Assembly (NCBI RefSeq): GCF_030149505.1
Contig: NZ_JASBRN010000059.1
Span: forward strand, 1 to 58,018
Direction: 5' to 3'
Length of the DNA: 58,018 nucleotides
Source of the DNA: Nocardioides sp.
GTDB taxonomy: Bacteria > Actinomycetota > Actinomycetes > Propionibacteriales > Nocardioidaceae
Of the stretch, positions 1 to 9,027 are shown in pieces; within the stretch, counting starts at the first letter, position 1; every line of letters starts with the position of its first letter. Below the pieces are notes generated by a model. The model did not search any database and had not been told where the DNA came from. It saw only the letters and a program-made list of their open reading frames with translations. The position numbers and the translations under genes were made by a program.

Positions 1-11
1 TGGGCCTGGCC

Positions 12-40
12 CCCTTCTCGTGAGGGACGAACGAGAAGGG
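12..40. terminator. hairpin near left edge
   Basis: A perfect 10-bp stem (CCCTTCTCGT / ACGAGAAGGG) closes a 9-nt loop. It lies 127 bp beyond the end of proC, so it could end the proC transcript or one from beyond the window. There is no T-run. I see no gene in 41-166. Confidence 0.45.
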
Positions 41-166
41 TGGTTGCGACGAAGGGGGCGCCCCCGGCGGACCGCGGGCCCGCGCGCCCCACCCGCCGTT
101 CGAGCGCGGCGGCGCGCACCGCACCCACCGACCACCGTCGGTGCCCCACCACGCCCGGGGAGAGCC

Positions 167-973
167 TCAGCTGCCCTCCGCGAGCTGGCGCGAGCGGTCG
201 CGGGCGGCCTCCATGGCGGCGAGGAACGCCGCCCGGACCCGGTGCACCTCGAGCTCGCGCAGCGCGGAGGCGGTGGTGCCGCCGGGACTGGTGACCTGCT
301 CGCGCAGGACGGTGGGGTGGGTGCCGGTCTCGCGCAGCATCTTGGCGCTGCCGACGAGGGTCTGGATGACCAGCTCGGAGGCCGTGGAGCGGGGCAGCCC
401 GAGGTGCACGCCGGCCTCGATCATCGACTCCACGACGAAGAAGATGTAGGCCGGGCCGGAACCGCTGATGGCGGTGACGGCGTCCTGCTGCCGCTCGGGG
501 ATGCGTACGACGCGTCCGACCGAGGCCATGAGCGACTCGGCCTCGGCGAGCTGTGCCTCGGAGCAGTGCGACCCGGGCGAGACCGCGGCCATGCCCTCGT
601 CGACGAGCGCCGGGGTGTTGGGCATGACCCGGACGACCGCGACGCCCTCGGGCACGTGGGACTCGATGAACCCGGTCGTGGTGCCGGCGGCCAGGCTCAC
701 GAGCAGCTGGCCGGGGCGCAGCACGGGGGCGATCTCGGCCAGCACGTCGGCCATGTCCTGGGGCTTGACCACCAGGGCGACGGTGTCGGCCTTCTCGGCG
801 GCCTCGCGGTTGCCGACGACGGTGACGCCGTACCGCTCCTCGAGCTCGGTGACCCGCTCGGCGCGCTTCTCGCCCACCAGCAGGTCGTCAACCCGGCGCC
901 CGGAGCGCACGAGGCCCGACAGCAGGGTCTCCCCCATCACGCCGGCACCGATGATCGCGGTCTGGCTGGCCAT
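167..973 (-). CDS. proC: pyrroline-5-carboxylate reductase (ProC)
   Basis: Cytoplasmic enzyme of 268 aa that reduces pyrroline-5-carboxylate to L-proline with NAD(P)H, the last step of proline synthesis. The N-terminus carries the Rossmann dinucleotide-binding stretch AIIGAGVMGE (about residues 6-15). The C-terminal half has the family signature around REQVTSPGGTTASALRELE (about residues 223-241), which lies near the active site and dimer core. Length is normal for the family. The ATG at 973 starts 39 nt after the stop of the proline dehydrogenase gene on the same strand, so the two are probably co-transcribed. A proline-making and a proline-degrading enzyme side by side is metabolically paradoxical but could form a P5C/proline redox cycle (inference). 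Confidence 0.96.
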   Translation of the reverse strand: MASQTAIIGAGVMGETLLSGLVRSGRRVDDLLVGEKRAERVTELEERYGVTVVGNREAAEKADTVALVVKPQDMADVLAEIAPVLRPGQLLVSLAAGTTTGFIESHVPEGVAVVRVMPNTPALVDEGMAAVSPGSHCSEAQLAEAESLMASVGRVVRIPERQQDAVTAISGSGPAYIFFVVESMIEAGVHLGLPRSTASELVIQTLVGSAKMLRETGTHPTVLREQVTSPGGTTASALRELEVHRVRAAFLAAMEAARDRSRQLAEGS

Positions 974-1012
974 GCTGTGTCCCCGTCCTGGGCCTGCGCC
1001 GACGGGCAGGCC

Positions 1013-1948
1013 CTACTTCTTCGAGATCAACGACTTCACGAAGAATGACAGGTTCTGCGGACGCTCGGCGAGGCGGCGCATGAGGTAGCCGTACCACTCG
1101 GTGCCGTAGGGGACGTAGACCCGCACGGTCTCGCCGGCCGCCGCCAGGCGGCGCTGCTCCTCGGGTCGGATGCCGTAGAGCATCTGGAACTCGTAGGTGC
1201 CGGGCGCGCGTCCCTGGCGGCTGGCGAGCGAGGAGGCGATCTCGACCATCCGCGGGTCGTGGGTGGCGATCATCGGGTAGCCCTGGCCGGCCATCAGCAC
1301 CTTGAGGCAGCGGACGTAGGACTTGTCCACGTCGAGCCTGTCCTGGAAGGCGACCTCCTCGGGCTCGGCGTACGCGCCCTTGCACAGCCGCACCCGCGAG
1401 CCCTCGTGCGCGAGCTGGCGGCAGTCGGCCTCGGTGCGGTGGAGGTAGGCCTGCAGCACCGCGCCGGTCTCCGGGAAGTCCTGGCGCAGCTCGCGCAGGA
1501 TCTCCAGCGTGGAGTCGGTGGTGGTGTGGTCCTCCATGTCGAGGGTGACGGTGGTGCCGGCGTTGCGCGCGGCCCGGCAGATGGTGCGGGCGTTCTCCAG
1601 CGCGATCGCGTGACCGCCGTCGGGCAACGCCTGCCCGACCGCCGAGAGCTTCACCGACACCTCGGCGCCGTGGGCGAGCCCGCGGGCGGAGAGCGCCGAG
1701 AGCATGTCGACGTACGCGTCCACGGTGGCCTGCGCCTGGGCGGCGTCGGTGGTGTCCTCACCCAGGAAGTCGAGGGTCACCTTGAGCCCGTCGTCCTGCA
1801 GCCGCGCCGTGGCGTCGACCGCCGACTCGGTCGTCTCGCCGGGCACGTAGCCCTGCACGATCCCCGCCGAGACCGGCATCGTCGAGACGACCTTCTTCAC
1901 CGCCTCGCTGCGCGACAGGAGCAGGAGCGGCTGGCGGAGCAACGACAT
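1013..1948 (-). CDS. proline dehydrogenase, monofunctional
   Basis: FAD enzyme of 311 aa that oxidises proline to pyrroline-5-carboxylate and feeds electrons to the respiratory chain. It is the short single-domain type; no P5C dehydrogenase domain is fused and none is seen nearby. Barrel motifs include TLDMEDH (about residue 135), VRLCKGAY (about 185) and the C-terminal substrate-binding helix YGYLMRRLAERPQN (about 287-300), whose two arginines normally hold the proline carboxylate. The start at 1948 is supported by a -10-like TAGCCT ending 7 nt before the ATG, so this gene can be transcribed as a leaderless mRNA as well as by read-through from the isomerase gene, whose stop is 27 nt upstream. 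Confidence 0.95.
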   Translation of the reverse strand: MSLLRQPLLLLSRSEAVKKVVSTMPVSAGIVQGYVPGETTESAVDATARLQDDGLKVTLDFLGEDTTDAAQAQATVDAYVDMLSALSARGLAHGAEVSVKLSAVGQALPDGGHAIALENARTICRAARNAGTTVTLDMEDHTTTDSTLEILRELRQDFPETGAVLQAYLHRTEADCRQLAHEGSRVRLCKGAYAEPEEVAFQDRLDVDKSYVRCLKVLMAGQGYPMIATHDPRMVEIASSLASRQGRAPGTYEFQMLYGIRPEEQRRLAAAGETVRVYVPYGTEWYGYLMRRLAERPQNLSFFVKSLISKK

Positions 1949-1955
1949 GCCCGAC

Positions 1956-1961
1956 AGGCTA
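1956..1961 (-). promoter_or_regulatory. -10 box of a leaderless promoter (proline dehydrogenase)
   Basis: TAGCCT reads toward the gene and ends 7 nt before the ATG at 1948. The same box and spacing recur before many genes in this window. No Shine-Dalgarno sequence lies in front of this ATG. Confidence 0.55.
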
Positions 1962-1975
1962 CGTCGGGCCCCTCG

Positions 1976-2788
1976 TCAGGTCGCAGGCACGGTGAAGTGC
2001 TCGCGGGCGAACTCCAGCGACTGCCGCAGGTCGGCCTCGCGCTCCTCGGCGTCCGCGCAGCGGCGGGTGTTGATCTCGAGCACGATGTCGCCGCCGTACG
2101 CCGTGCCGAAGCCCGTGGCCGCGAGGTGCCGCAGGAAGCGGGCCGCACCCATGCCGCCGCGGCCGGGCACCAGGTGCTCGTCCTTGGCCGAGCCGGAGCC
2201 GTCGGTGAGGTGCACGTGGTGGAGCCGCTCGCCGAGCCGCTGGGCCATCTCGACGACGTCGTCCTCGGCGATGGCGGCGTGGGAGAGGTCGATGGTGGCG
2301 TGGGCGTACTCCTCGGCCGAGGGGTCCCAGCCGGGGAGGTACATCTCGGTGCCGGCGGTGCGGCCACGGACCTGGGCGCGCCAGGGGTACATGTTCTCCA
2401 CCGCGAAGGCCAGGCCGGTGGAGGCCTCGAGGGCGGCGATGCCCTCGACGAACCCCTTGGCGTACTCCTTCTGCCAGCGGAACGGCGGGTGCACGACGAC
2501 GGTGCCGGCGCCCACCTCGTGGGCCATCTCCGCGGACCGCTCGAGCTTGCCCCAGGGCTCTGTGCCCCAGACACGCTGGGTGAGCAGCAGGGTCGGCGCG
2601 TGCACGGCGCAGATCGGCAGGCCGTGGTGCTCGGAGAGCTGGCGCACCGCCGCGGTCTGCTGGGAGAGGGCGTCGATGCCGACCATCACCTCGACCGCGT
2701 CGTACCCCAGCCGCGCGGCGTAGGCGAAGCCGTGCGCGGTCGACTCGGGGTACACCGAGGACGTCGACAGCCCGATCCGCGTCGTCAC
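1976..2788 (-). CDS. sugar phosphate isomerase/epimerase family (xylose-isomerase-like TIM barrel)
   Basis: Protein of 270 aa with an AP-endonuclease-2/xylose-isomerase-like barrel. It starts RIGLSTSSVYPE and continues with LGYDAVEVMVG, AVHAPT (metal-site region), VVVHPPF, AVENMYPW (a metal-ligand Glu), TIDLSHAA and HVHLTDGSG (a metal-ligand His pair), ending in a conserved DIVLEIN. These residues fit a divalent-metal isomerase or epimerase; the substrate cannot be told from sequence. The GTG at 2788 is chosen because GAGAGGA lies 7 nt upstream. It sits between a Ppx/GppA gene (80 nt) and proline dehydrogenase (27 nt), all on the minus strand. Confidence 0.9.
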   Translation of the reverse strand: MTTRIGLSTSSVYPESTAHGFAYAARLGYDAVEVMVGIDALSQQTAAVRQLSEHHGLPICAVHAPTLLLTQRVWGTEPWGKLERSAEMAHEVGAGTVVVHPPFRWQKEYAKGFVEGIAALEASTGLAFAVENMYPWRAQVRGRTAGTEMYLPGWDPSAEEYAHATIDLSHAAIAEDDVVEMAQRLGERLHHVHLTDGSGSAKDEHLVPGRGGMGAARFLRHLAATGFGTAYGGDIVLEINTRRCADAEEREADLRQSLEFAREHFTVPAT

Positions 2789-2868
2789 GTGCCCATCCTC
2801 TCGCGTCGGTGGTTGCCCGGTCGTCGGTCCGGGGCGCCCCGGGACCGCCCGCCGGTCCCAGTGTGGTC

Positions 2869-3816
2869 TCAGCCGAGGACCGAGAGCTGGTCGAGCTTCT
2901 CCAGGATGACGCCCTCGCGCAGCGCCCACGGGCAGATCTCCAGCGCCTCGAGGCCGAAGATGTCCATGCACGCCTCCGCGACCAGCGCACCGGGGACGAG
3001 CTGGTGGGTGCGGCTGGCCGAGACCCCGGGCAGCTCGGCGAGCGCCTCGTCCTCCATGTCGACCAGCTTGGGGATCCACTCCCGCAGGTCGGCCAGCGGG
3101 AGCACCCGCGGGACCAGCGGGCCCTCGGAGGAGGGCGCGGCGCCGCAGATGCGGGCCAGCGAGCGGAAGGTCTTCGACGTGGCCGCGGCGTGGTCGGGCG
3201 GGCCGATGCGCAGCAGGTGCCCGGCGTCGCGGGCGATCTCGGTGCGGATCTCCTTGCGCAGCGCGCGCACGGTGTCCTCGTCGACGGGGCCTCGGGCGAA
3301 GTGCGTCCTGGCCAGCCGGGCCGCGCCGAGCGGCAGCGACCAGGCCACGTCGGGGGCCTCGTCGGCGCCGCCGGCGATCTCCAACGACCCACCGCCGATG
3401 TCGAACACGGCCAGCCGGCCCGCGGACCAGCCGAACCACCGGCGTACGGCCAGGAAGGTCAGGCGGGCCTCGTCCTCGCCCGAGAGCACCTCGATCCGCT
3501 GACCGGTCCGCTCGTGCACGTGCTCCAGCACCGCGTCGGCGTTCGCCGAGTCGCGCACCGCCGAGGTCGCGAACGCGAGGATCTCCTCGCACCCCTTGTC
3601 CTCGGCGACCTGCAGGGCCTGGGCGGTGAAGTCCGTGAGCGCCTCGATGCCGGTCTCCGACACCGCGCCCTCGTCGGGGCCGGCGGGCACGAGGTGCTCG
3701 GCGAGGCGCAGCGGCTCCTTGTAGGAGTACGCCGGCAGCGGCGCCGCGCCCCCGTGGGCGTCGACGACCAGCAGGTGTCCGGTGTTGGACCCGATGTCGA
3801 GGACCCCCAGGCGCAT
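2869..3816 (-). CDS. Ppx/GppA family exopolyphosphatase / pppGpp phosphohydrolase
   Basis: Protein of 315 aa of the actin-like ASKHA fold. The N-terminus [17 protein letters not shown] holds the first phosphate-binding loop and [13 protein letters not shown] (about residues 133-145) the second; [10 protein letters not shown] lies between them, as in Ppx1-type actinobacterial proteins. Such enzymes remove phosphates from polyphosphate or convert pppGpp to ppGpp. At about 315 aa it is the short form without the C-terminal HD-like domain of E. coli Ppx. The ATG at 3816 is preceded by TACGGT 6 nt upstream, consistent with a leaderless start. First gene of the minus-strand cluster. Confidence 0.93.
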   Translation of the reverse strand: MRLGVLDIGSNTGHLLVVDAHGGAAPLPAYSYKEPLRLAEHLVPAGPDEGAVSETGIEALTDFTAQALQVAEDKGCEEILAFATSAVRDSANADAVLEHVHERTGQRIEVLSGEDEARLTFLAVRRWFGWSAGRLAVFDIGGGSLEIAGGADEAPDVAWSLPLGAARLARTHFARGPVDEDTVRALRKEIRTEIARDAGHLLRIGPPDHAAATSKTFRSLARICGAAPSSEGPLVPRVLPLADLREWIPKLVDMEDEALAELPGVSASRTHQLVPGALVAEACMDIFGLEALEICPWALREGVILEKLDQLSVLG

Positions 3817-3884
3817 GGGCCCACCGTACTGCTGCGAGACCTCGCCGCCGGCCGCGTCCTGCCGGTCGACGCGCACCAGTGACC

Positions 3885-3890
3885 TAGCCT
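3885..3890 (+). promoter_or_regulatory. -10 box of a leaderless promoter
   Basis: TAGCCT ends 7 nt before the GTG at 3898. It lies in the 81-bp divergent gap with the Ppx/GppA gene, which has its own TACGGT box on the other strand. Confidence 0.5.
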
Positions 3891-3897
3891 GTGCGCC

Positions 3898-4674
3898 GTG
3901 CCCGAGGTGATGCTGGACTTCCCGCGTGCGTGGGTGGAGTTCCCCAACCCCGCCGACGCCGACGAGGTCCTGCGCTGCGACCTCACGTGGCTGACGTCGT
4001 CGTGGACGTGCATCTTCGGCACCGGCTGCGCCGGGATCTACGCGGACGCCCCCGACGTCGGGTGCTGCACCCTCGGGGCGCACTTCGCCGACGACGAGGA
4101 CGAGGAGCGCGTCGCCGCCGCCGTCGAGCGCCTCGACGACTCCCTGTGGCAGCACAAGCCCGCCGGAAAGCTCAAGCGCAAGGACTGGGTGGAGAAGGAC
4201 GACGAGGGCGCCCGCAAGACCCGCACCATCGAGGTCGACGGGCAGCAGGCGTGCGTCTTCGCCAACCGCCCCGGCTTCCACCCCGGCAACGGGATCGGCG
4301 GCGGGGGCTGCGCCCTTCACGCCTTGGCCGTCCGCGAGGGCCGCAACCCGCTGGAGACCAAGCCCGACGTGTGCTGGCAGCTGCCGGTGCGCCGCACCTT
4401 CCGCGACGTCGAGCGCCCCGACGGCACCTCCTACACCGAGGTCTCGATCGCGGAGTACGACCGGCGCGGCTGGGGCCCGGGCGGGCACGACCTGGACTGG
4501 TACTGCACCGGCAACACCGAGGCGCACGTCGCCGTCGAGCCGGTCTTCGTCACCTACGGGCCGGAGCTGACGGAGCTCATCGGCCCCGCGGCGTACGCCG
4601 AGCTGGTGCGGCACTGCGAGGCCCACGTGCGCTCGCGGTCGGCGCTCGCGCTGCACCCCGCCGACCCGCACTGA
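3898..4674 (+). CDS. conserved Cys-rich protein, function unknown
   Basis: 258 aa, no signal peptide or membrane segment. It has cysteines in a pattern that suggests a metal cluster: CDLTW and [10 protein letters not shown] (residues about 26-45), a GCC at about 57, CVF at about 121, GGGGCALH at about 140, CWQLPVR at about 160 and WYCTGN at about 203. The spacing resembles the DUF3109/YkgJ-type cysteine-cluster proteins, but I cannot confirm the family by eye. A GTG start at 3898 fits the -10 box; an ATG lies at 3910. It is divergent from Ppx/GppA and followed by an unrelated glyoxalase-like gene. A structural or redox role for the cluster is inference. Confidence 0.8.
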   Translation: MPEVMLDFPRAWVEFPNPADADEVLRCDLTWLTSSWTCIFGTGCAGIYADAPDVGCCTLGAHFADDEDEERVAAAVERLDDSLWQHKPAGKLKRKDWVEKDDEGARKTRTIEVDGQQACVFANRPGFHPGNGIGGGGCALHALAVREGRNPLETKPDVCWQLPVRRTFRDVERPDGTSYTEVSIAEYDRRGWGPGGHDLDWYCTGNTEAHVAVEPVFVTYGPELTELIGPAAYAELVRHCEAHVRSRSALALHPADPH

Positions 4675-4781
4675 GCCCATCCCCCACCCCGGACAGACCC
4701 TCCACGGACCGGGTGTCTCGACGTCGAGAGACCTCGACCCCGATGCCAGGAGTCAAGGGGTCGTCTCCCACACTGGACGCC

Positions 4782-5420
4782 ATGCGCCTGGACCACCTCT
4801 CGTACGCCGCAGGACCCGATGGTCTGGAGAGCACCGCCCGCCGCATCGGTGCCCTACTCGGCTGCGAGTTCCTCGACGGCGGTGTCCACCCCCGCTTCGG
4901 CACCCGCAACATGGTGCTGCCGCTGGCCGACCGGACCTACCTCGAGATCGTCGAGGTCCTCGACCACCCCGCCTCCGACAAGGCCCCCTTCGGCCAGGCC
5001 GTCCGCGCCCGCTCCGCCCTCGGCGGCGGCTGGCTGGGCTGGGCCGTGGCCGTCGGTGACATCGCCGTCCCCGAGGAGCGTCTGGGGCGCGCCGCTGCCC
5101 AGGGCAGCCGGCACCGTCCCGACGGGGTCGAGCTGCGCTGGAAGCAGATCGGCATCAACGGCCTGATGGCGGACCCGCAGCTGCCGTTCTTCATCCAGTG
5201 GGAGGTCGGCGCGGAGCTGCACCCCAGCAACGGTGCCGACGGCGCCTACAGCCTGGCCTGCCTGGAGATCGCCGGCGACCCGCAGCGGGTCAGCGAGTGG
5301 CTCGGCGAGTCGGTCGAGGCGCCGCTCGAGGACGTCAAGGTCGAGTGGGTCGCCCCGCACGGCACCCCCGGCATCATCGCCGTGCAGGTCCAGACCCCGC
5401 AGGGCCTCGTCCGGCTCTGA
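4782..5420 (+). CDS. VOC / glyoxalase-like domain protein
   Basis: 212 aa. It begins MRLDHLSYAAG with an HL pair typical of the first beta-alpha-beta unit of vicinal-oxygen-chelate folds, followed by GTRNMVLPLADRTYLEIVEV (about residues 46-65), where the E of YLEIVEV is a usual metal ligand. The second half (PFFIQWE, about 133-139) is the pattern of the glyoxalase_3-type domain. The substrate is not predictable. The stop at 5420 is 7 nt from the GTG of the methyltransferase, so the two form an operon. Confidence 0.86.
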   Translation: MRLDHLSYAAGPDGLESTARRIGALLGCEFLDGGVHPRFGTRNMVLPLADRTYLEIVEVLDHPASDKAPFGQAVRARSALGGGWLGWAVAVGDIAVPEERLGRAAAQGSRHRPDGVELRWKQIGINGLMADPQLPFFIQWEVGAELHPSNGADGAYSLACLEIAGDPQRVSEWLGESVEAPLEDVKVEWVAPHGTPGIIAVQVQTPQGLVRL

Positions 5421-5427
5421 CCGGCGC

Positions 5428-6174
5428 GTGAGCGCTGCTGACCCGGGGTCGCCGGAGACGCCCGCGGCTCCCGAGGGCACCCGCCCCTCCCCCAACATCT
5501 GGCACCACACCGAGACCTACGAGGTCGAGAACCGCGCCTTCGACCCCGACGGGCTGGTCGAGGCCGCGATCGCCTCGGTGCTCCCCGGCAGCTCCTGGGC
5601 CGGGCTCGACGTCCTGGACCTGGGCTGCGGCACCGGCTTCCACCTGCCCCGCTTCGCGACCACGGCCGGCTCGGTCGTCGGGGTCGAGCCGCACGCCGAC
5701 CTGCGGGCCATCGCCGCCCGCCGCACCCGCCGGCTCCCGCACGTGCGGGTGGTGGAGGGCACCGCCCAGTCCGTGCCGTTGCCCGACGCCTCCGTCGACC
5801 TCGTGCACTCGCGGTGGGCCTACTTCTTCGGCCCCGGCAGCGAGCCCGGTCTGGCCGAGGTCGCCCGGCTGCTGCGCCCCGGCGGCGTGCACGTCGTGGT
5901 CGACAACGACGCGTCCCGCTCGACCTTCGGGTCGTGGTTCGCCCGGGGGTTCCCCGAGGTGGCCACGCCCGCGGAGAAGCAGGCGTACTGGGAGTCGGCC
6001 GGGTACGCGCGGGTGCCGGTCCTCACGCGGTGGTCCTTCGGCTCCCGCGAGGACCTCGAGGCCGTCGTCTCGATCGAGCTGCCCGGGCCGGTGGCGGGCG
6101 AGGTGCTCGCCGACCTGCCGGCCGGGACGCTGGAGGTCGACTACGCCGTGGACGTGCTCTGGCGGCGTACCTGA
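5428..6174 (+). CDS. class I SAM-dependent methyltransferase
   Basis: 248 aa. Motif I LDVLDLGCGTGFHLP (about residues 56-70) binds S-adenosylmethionine, GVEPHADL is the acidic loop after beta 2, and VDLVHSRWAYFFGPG followed by ARLLRPGG are motifs II/III. It is a Methyltransf_11-type enzyme; the acceptor is unknown. The GTG at 5428 is used because upstream sequence in this frame belongs to the VOC gene; only 7 nt separate the two genes. Confidence 0.9.
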   Translation: MSAADPGSPETPAAPEGTRPSPNIWHHTETYEVENRAFDPDGLVEAAIASVLPGSSWAGLDVLDLGCGTGFHLPRFATTAGSVVGVEPHADLRAIAARRTRRLPHVRVVEGTAQSVPLPDASVDLVHSRWAYFFGPGSEPGLAEVARLLRPGGVHVVVDNDASRSTFGSWFARGFPEVATPAEKQAYWESAGYARVPVLTRWSFGSREDLEAVVSIELPGPVAGEVLADLPAGTLEVDYAVDVLWRRT

Positions 6175-6180
6175 GGCTCG

Positions 6181-6214
6181 GCGGTCAGCGGCGGTCAGCG
6201 GCGGTCAGCGGCGG
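6181..6214. repeat. 10-bp tandem repeat, 3.5 copies
   Basis: GCGGTCAGCG is repeated three times and then partly a fourth time in the gap between the convergent methyltransferase and LacI genes. The LacI stop codon lies in the third copy. Because 10 is not a multiple of 3, copy-number change would alter the LacI C-terminus. Confidence 0.7.
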
Positions 6215-7251
6215 TCGGGGCCGGAGGAGTCGCGCACCTCGAGCGTGGGGGTGAGCAGGACGCCGCGGTGCGCGACGCGCGGGTGGCCGAGCAGGCCCTC
6301 CAGGGCGGAGACGACCTCGACGGCGACCTCCTCGAGCGGCTGGCGCACCGAGGAGAGGCCGGGGCGCACGACCTGGGCGACCTGCGAGTCGTCGAACCCC
6401 ACGACCGCGACGTCGTCGCCGGCGCGCAGGCCGCGCTCGTGCAGCGTGTGCAGCACCCCCATCGCGAGCGTGTCGGAGGCGCAGACGAAGGCCGTCGGGC
6501 GGGCCTCGTCCAGCAGCACCCCCGCGGCCGAGCGGCCGGAGGCCACGGTGTCCTCGACGCGGGAGGCCAGGCCGGTGGTCGGCAGGCCGCGGGCGTGCAT
6601 GGCGCCGTGCCAGCCGGAGCGGCGGTCCTCGCCGATGAAGGAGTCCTTGCGCCACCCGATCCAGGCGATCCGCTCGTGGCCCTTGTCGAGCAGGTGGTCG
6701 GTGGCGAGCCGACAGCCGGCTGCCCCGTCGACGTCGACCCAGGCGTGGGTCGCCCCGGGGTTGTCCCACGGCCGCCCGAAGGCCACGAACGGGGCCCGGC
6801 GCGAGTCCAGCCAGGTCGCCTGCGGATTGCCCAGGTAGGTGTCGGTCACCACGAAGGCGTCGACGGCGGTGGAGCGCAGGAGGTCGTCGTACCCGGCCAG
6901 CGGGTCGCCGACGTCCCCGGAGAAGAGGAGCACGTGGTAGCCCGCCTCGCGCGAGGTCTCCACCAGGGAGTGGACGAAGCGGTCCATGGTGGCGTTGGCG
7001 GTGCCCTCCTGCACCGGCTGGATGCGCAGGCCGATGAGGTGGGAGGAGCGGGTGCGCAGGTTGCGGGCCGCGCGGTTCGGGAGGTAGCCGAGCTCGCTGA
7101 TCGCCTCCTGCACGCGCATGAGGGTGTCGGCGCGCAGCAGGTCGGGGTTGTTGACGGCGTTGGAGACGGTCTGCCGGGAGACCCCTGCACGCTCGGCGAC
7201 GTCGGCCAGGGTCGGCGGCGTGGTCGGCATCCGACCGGGGATCCGGTTCAC
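6205..7251 (-). CDS. LacI family transcriptional regulator
   Basis: 348 aa. The N-terminal helix-turn-helix is TLADVAERAGVSRQTVSNAV, followed by the hinge ELGYLPNRAARNL that enters the minor groove, then a periplasmic-binding-protein-like sensor domain ending VGFDDSQVAQVVRPGLSSV. The ligand is probably a sugar, but no transport or catabolic gene is adjacent. The GTG at 7251 is preferred over the ATG at 7230 because AGGAGG lies 4 nt in front of it. A perfect 12-bp palindrome 44 bp upstream is the likely operator for autoregulation. Confidence 0.93.
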   Translation of the reverse strand: MNRIPGRMPTTPPTLADVAERAGVSRQTVSNAVNNPDLLRADTLMRVQEAISELGYLPNRAARNLRTRSSHLIGLRIQPVQEGTANATMDRFVHSLVETSREAGYHVLLFSGDVGDPLAGYDDLLRSTAVDAFVVTDTYLGNPQATWLDSRRAPFVAFGRPWDNPGATHAWVDVDGAAGCRLATDHLLDKGHERIAWIGWRKDSFIGEDRRSGWHGAMHARGLPTTGLASRVEDTVASGRSAAGVLLDEARPTAFVCASDTLAMGVLHTLHERGLRAGDDVAVVGFDDSQVAQVVRPGLSSVRQPLEEVAVEVVSALEGLLGHPRVAHRGVLLTPTLEVRDSSGPDRR

Positions 7252-7295
7252 CGCACCTCCTCGCCCTGACTGGTCGGCTGGCTGCCGCGCCGGGA

Positions 7296-7307
7296 TGGAT
7301 CGATCCA
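7296..7307. promoter_or_regulatory. LacI-type operator palindrome
   Basis: TGGATCGATCCA is a perfect palindrome with the central CG typical of LacI-family operators. It lies 45-56 bp upstream of the LacI GTG and 139 bp upstream of radA on the other strand. Autoregulation is inferred. Confidence 0.65.
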
Positions 7308-7445
7308 ACGACGTACGCCGCAGCATATCCGCGCCCGGGACGGACCGGCCCTGGTCGGGTGGGGTGCGGCGCTCGAGCGGCGCCGTGCAGGCTGGGGCGC
7401 GCGTCGCCCCGACCACTGTCGGCGCCCTCGCCTAGCGTCTCCCCC

Positions 7446-8873
7446 ATGCCAGCCGCCCGCACCGCCAAGCCCGCCCGTCCGGGTTACCGCTGCTCCGAGT
7501 GCGGCTGGGAGACCGGCAAGTGGGTCGGTCGCTGCGGGGAGTGCCAGGCCTGGGGCTCGGTCGCCGAGACCGCGGCGCCCACGCTGCGGGCCGCGGCCGC
7601 GCCGGTCACCACGCCCGCGGTCCCGATCGGCCAGGTCTCGGTGGAGGAGTCGGCGTTCCGCAGCAGCGGCGTGGGCGAGCTCGACCGGGTGCTGGGCGGA
7701 GGCCTGGTGCCGGGTGCGGCGATCCTGCTCGCGGGCGAGCCCGGGGTCGGCAAGAGCACGCTGCTGCTCGAGGTGGCCGCGCAGACCGCGCGGCAGCGGC
7801 ACCGCACCCTCTACGTCACCGGCGAGGAGTCGGCCTCCCAGGTGCGGCTGCGCGCCGACCGCACGAGTGCGGTCGAGGCAGAGCTGTTCCTCGCCGCCGA
7901 GACCGACCTCGGCGCGCTGCTGACCCACGTCGAGGAGGTGCGCCCGACGCTGCTGGTCGTCGACTCGGTGCAGACCATCGGCGCCTCCGGCGTCGACGGG
8001 GTGCCCGGCGGCGTCACGCAGGTCAAGGAGGTCGCCGCGGCGTTGATCCGGGTGGCCAAGACCCGCAACATCACCACCGTCCTGGTCGGCCACGTCACCA
8101 AGGACGGCTCGATCGCCGGGCCGCGGGTGCTGGAGCACCTGGTCGACGTGGTGCTGCACTTCGAGGGCGACCGCAACAGCCGGTTCCGGATGGTCCGCGC
8201 GATGAAGAACCGCTTCGGCCCGGTCGACGAGGTCGGTTGCTTCCAGCTCGACGCCTCCGGCATCGAGGCCGTGGCGGACCCCACCGGGCTGTTCGTGGAG
8301 CAGCACCACGGCAAGGTCGCCGGCACCTGCGTGGGCGTGACCATGGAGGGGCGGCGCCCGCTGCTGGCCGAGGTCCAGGCGCTGGTCACCCAGTCGACCC
8401 TCGACAAGCCGCGACGCACGGTCAGCGGGCTCGACGGCCAGCGCACCGCACTGGTGCTGGCCGTGCTGGAGCGGCACTGCGGCATGAAGCTCGCCGGGCT
8501 CGACGTCTTCGCCTCCACCGTCGGCGGCGCCCGGCTGCAGGAGCCCGCGAGCGACCTGGCCCTGGCCGTCGCGCTCGTCTCCTCCTACCTCGACGAGGCG
8601 GCCCCGGTGGGGACGATCGCCATCGGCGAGATCGGCCTCTCCGGCGAGCTGCGCCGGGTGCGCGACCTGCCGCAGCGGCTGGCCGAGGCGGCCCGGCTGG
8701 GGTTCAAGGTCGCGGTCGTCCCCGCCGGTCCTGACCAGCGGGGCCGGCCGGCACCCGCCCGCACGGTCGACGGGATGCGGGTCCTGGAGGTGCCGAGCGT
8801 CATCACCGCTCTCGACGTGCTGCGGCTGACCGGGCGCAACGCCGGCCGCGCCCCCGCGGTCCCTGACTTCTAG
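7446..8873 (+). CDS. radA: DNA repair protein RadA
   Basis: 475 aa, a RecA-like helicase-type ATPase that helps branch migration in recombinational repair. An N-terminal C4 zinc ribbon (CSECGWETGKWVGRCGEC, about residues 16-33) is followed by Walker A GEPGVGKST (about 98-106), the RadA-specific KNRFG motif (about residue 255) and a Lon-protease-like C-terminal domain (KLAGLDVFASTVGG onward) that lacks the catalytic Ser of Lon. The ATG at 7446 has TAGCGT ending 7 nt before it, suggesting a leaderless mRNA. It lies 154 bp upstream of disA; radA-disA linkage is conserved, and RadA is known to inhibit DisA in Bacillus. Confidence 0.97.
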   Translation: MPAARTAKPARPGYRCSECGWETGKWVGRCGECQAWGSVAETAAPTLRAAAAPVTTPAVPIGQVSVEESAFRSSGVGELDRVLGGGLVPGAAILLAGEPGVGKSTLLLEVAAQTARQRHRTLYVTGEESASQVRLRADRTSAVEAELFLAAETDLGALLTHVEEVRPTLLVVDSVQTIGASGVDGVPGGVTQVKEVAAALIRVAKTRNITTVLVGHVTKDGSIAGPRVLEHLVDVVLHFEGDRNSRFRMVRAMKNRFGPVDEVGCFQLDASGIEAVADPTGLFVEQHHGKVAGTCVGVTMEGRRPLLAEVQALVTQSTLDKPRRTVSGLDGQRTALVLAVLERHCGMKLAGLDVFASTVGGARLQEPASDLALAVALVSSYLDEAAPVGTIAIGEIGLSGELRRVRDLPQRLAEAARLGFKVAVVPAGPDQRGRPAPARTVDGMRVLEVPSVITALDVLRLTGRNAGRAPAVPDF

Positions 8874-9027
8874 TCCCTGCTGGGGTCCACTGCGCCACCG
8901 ACCTCTCCCCGACAGCGGCGTCGCCCCCACCCCGAGGGGTGCGCATGTCACACGACCGCAGGGAGGTCCCCGCCCTACACTGCCGAGGAGTGGCGCGCAC
9001 GGACGCGCCCGAGGCCCGAGGAGACCC

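Noticed and set aside
20..3502. Long plus-strand frames over the proC to Ppx region (for example 1259-3502)
   Set aside because: They mirror real minus-strand genes; codon third-position bias and protein motifs are on the minus strand, and the frames give only Arg/Gly/Ala-rich sequence.
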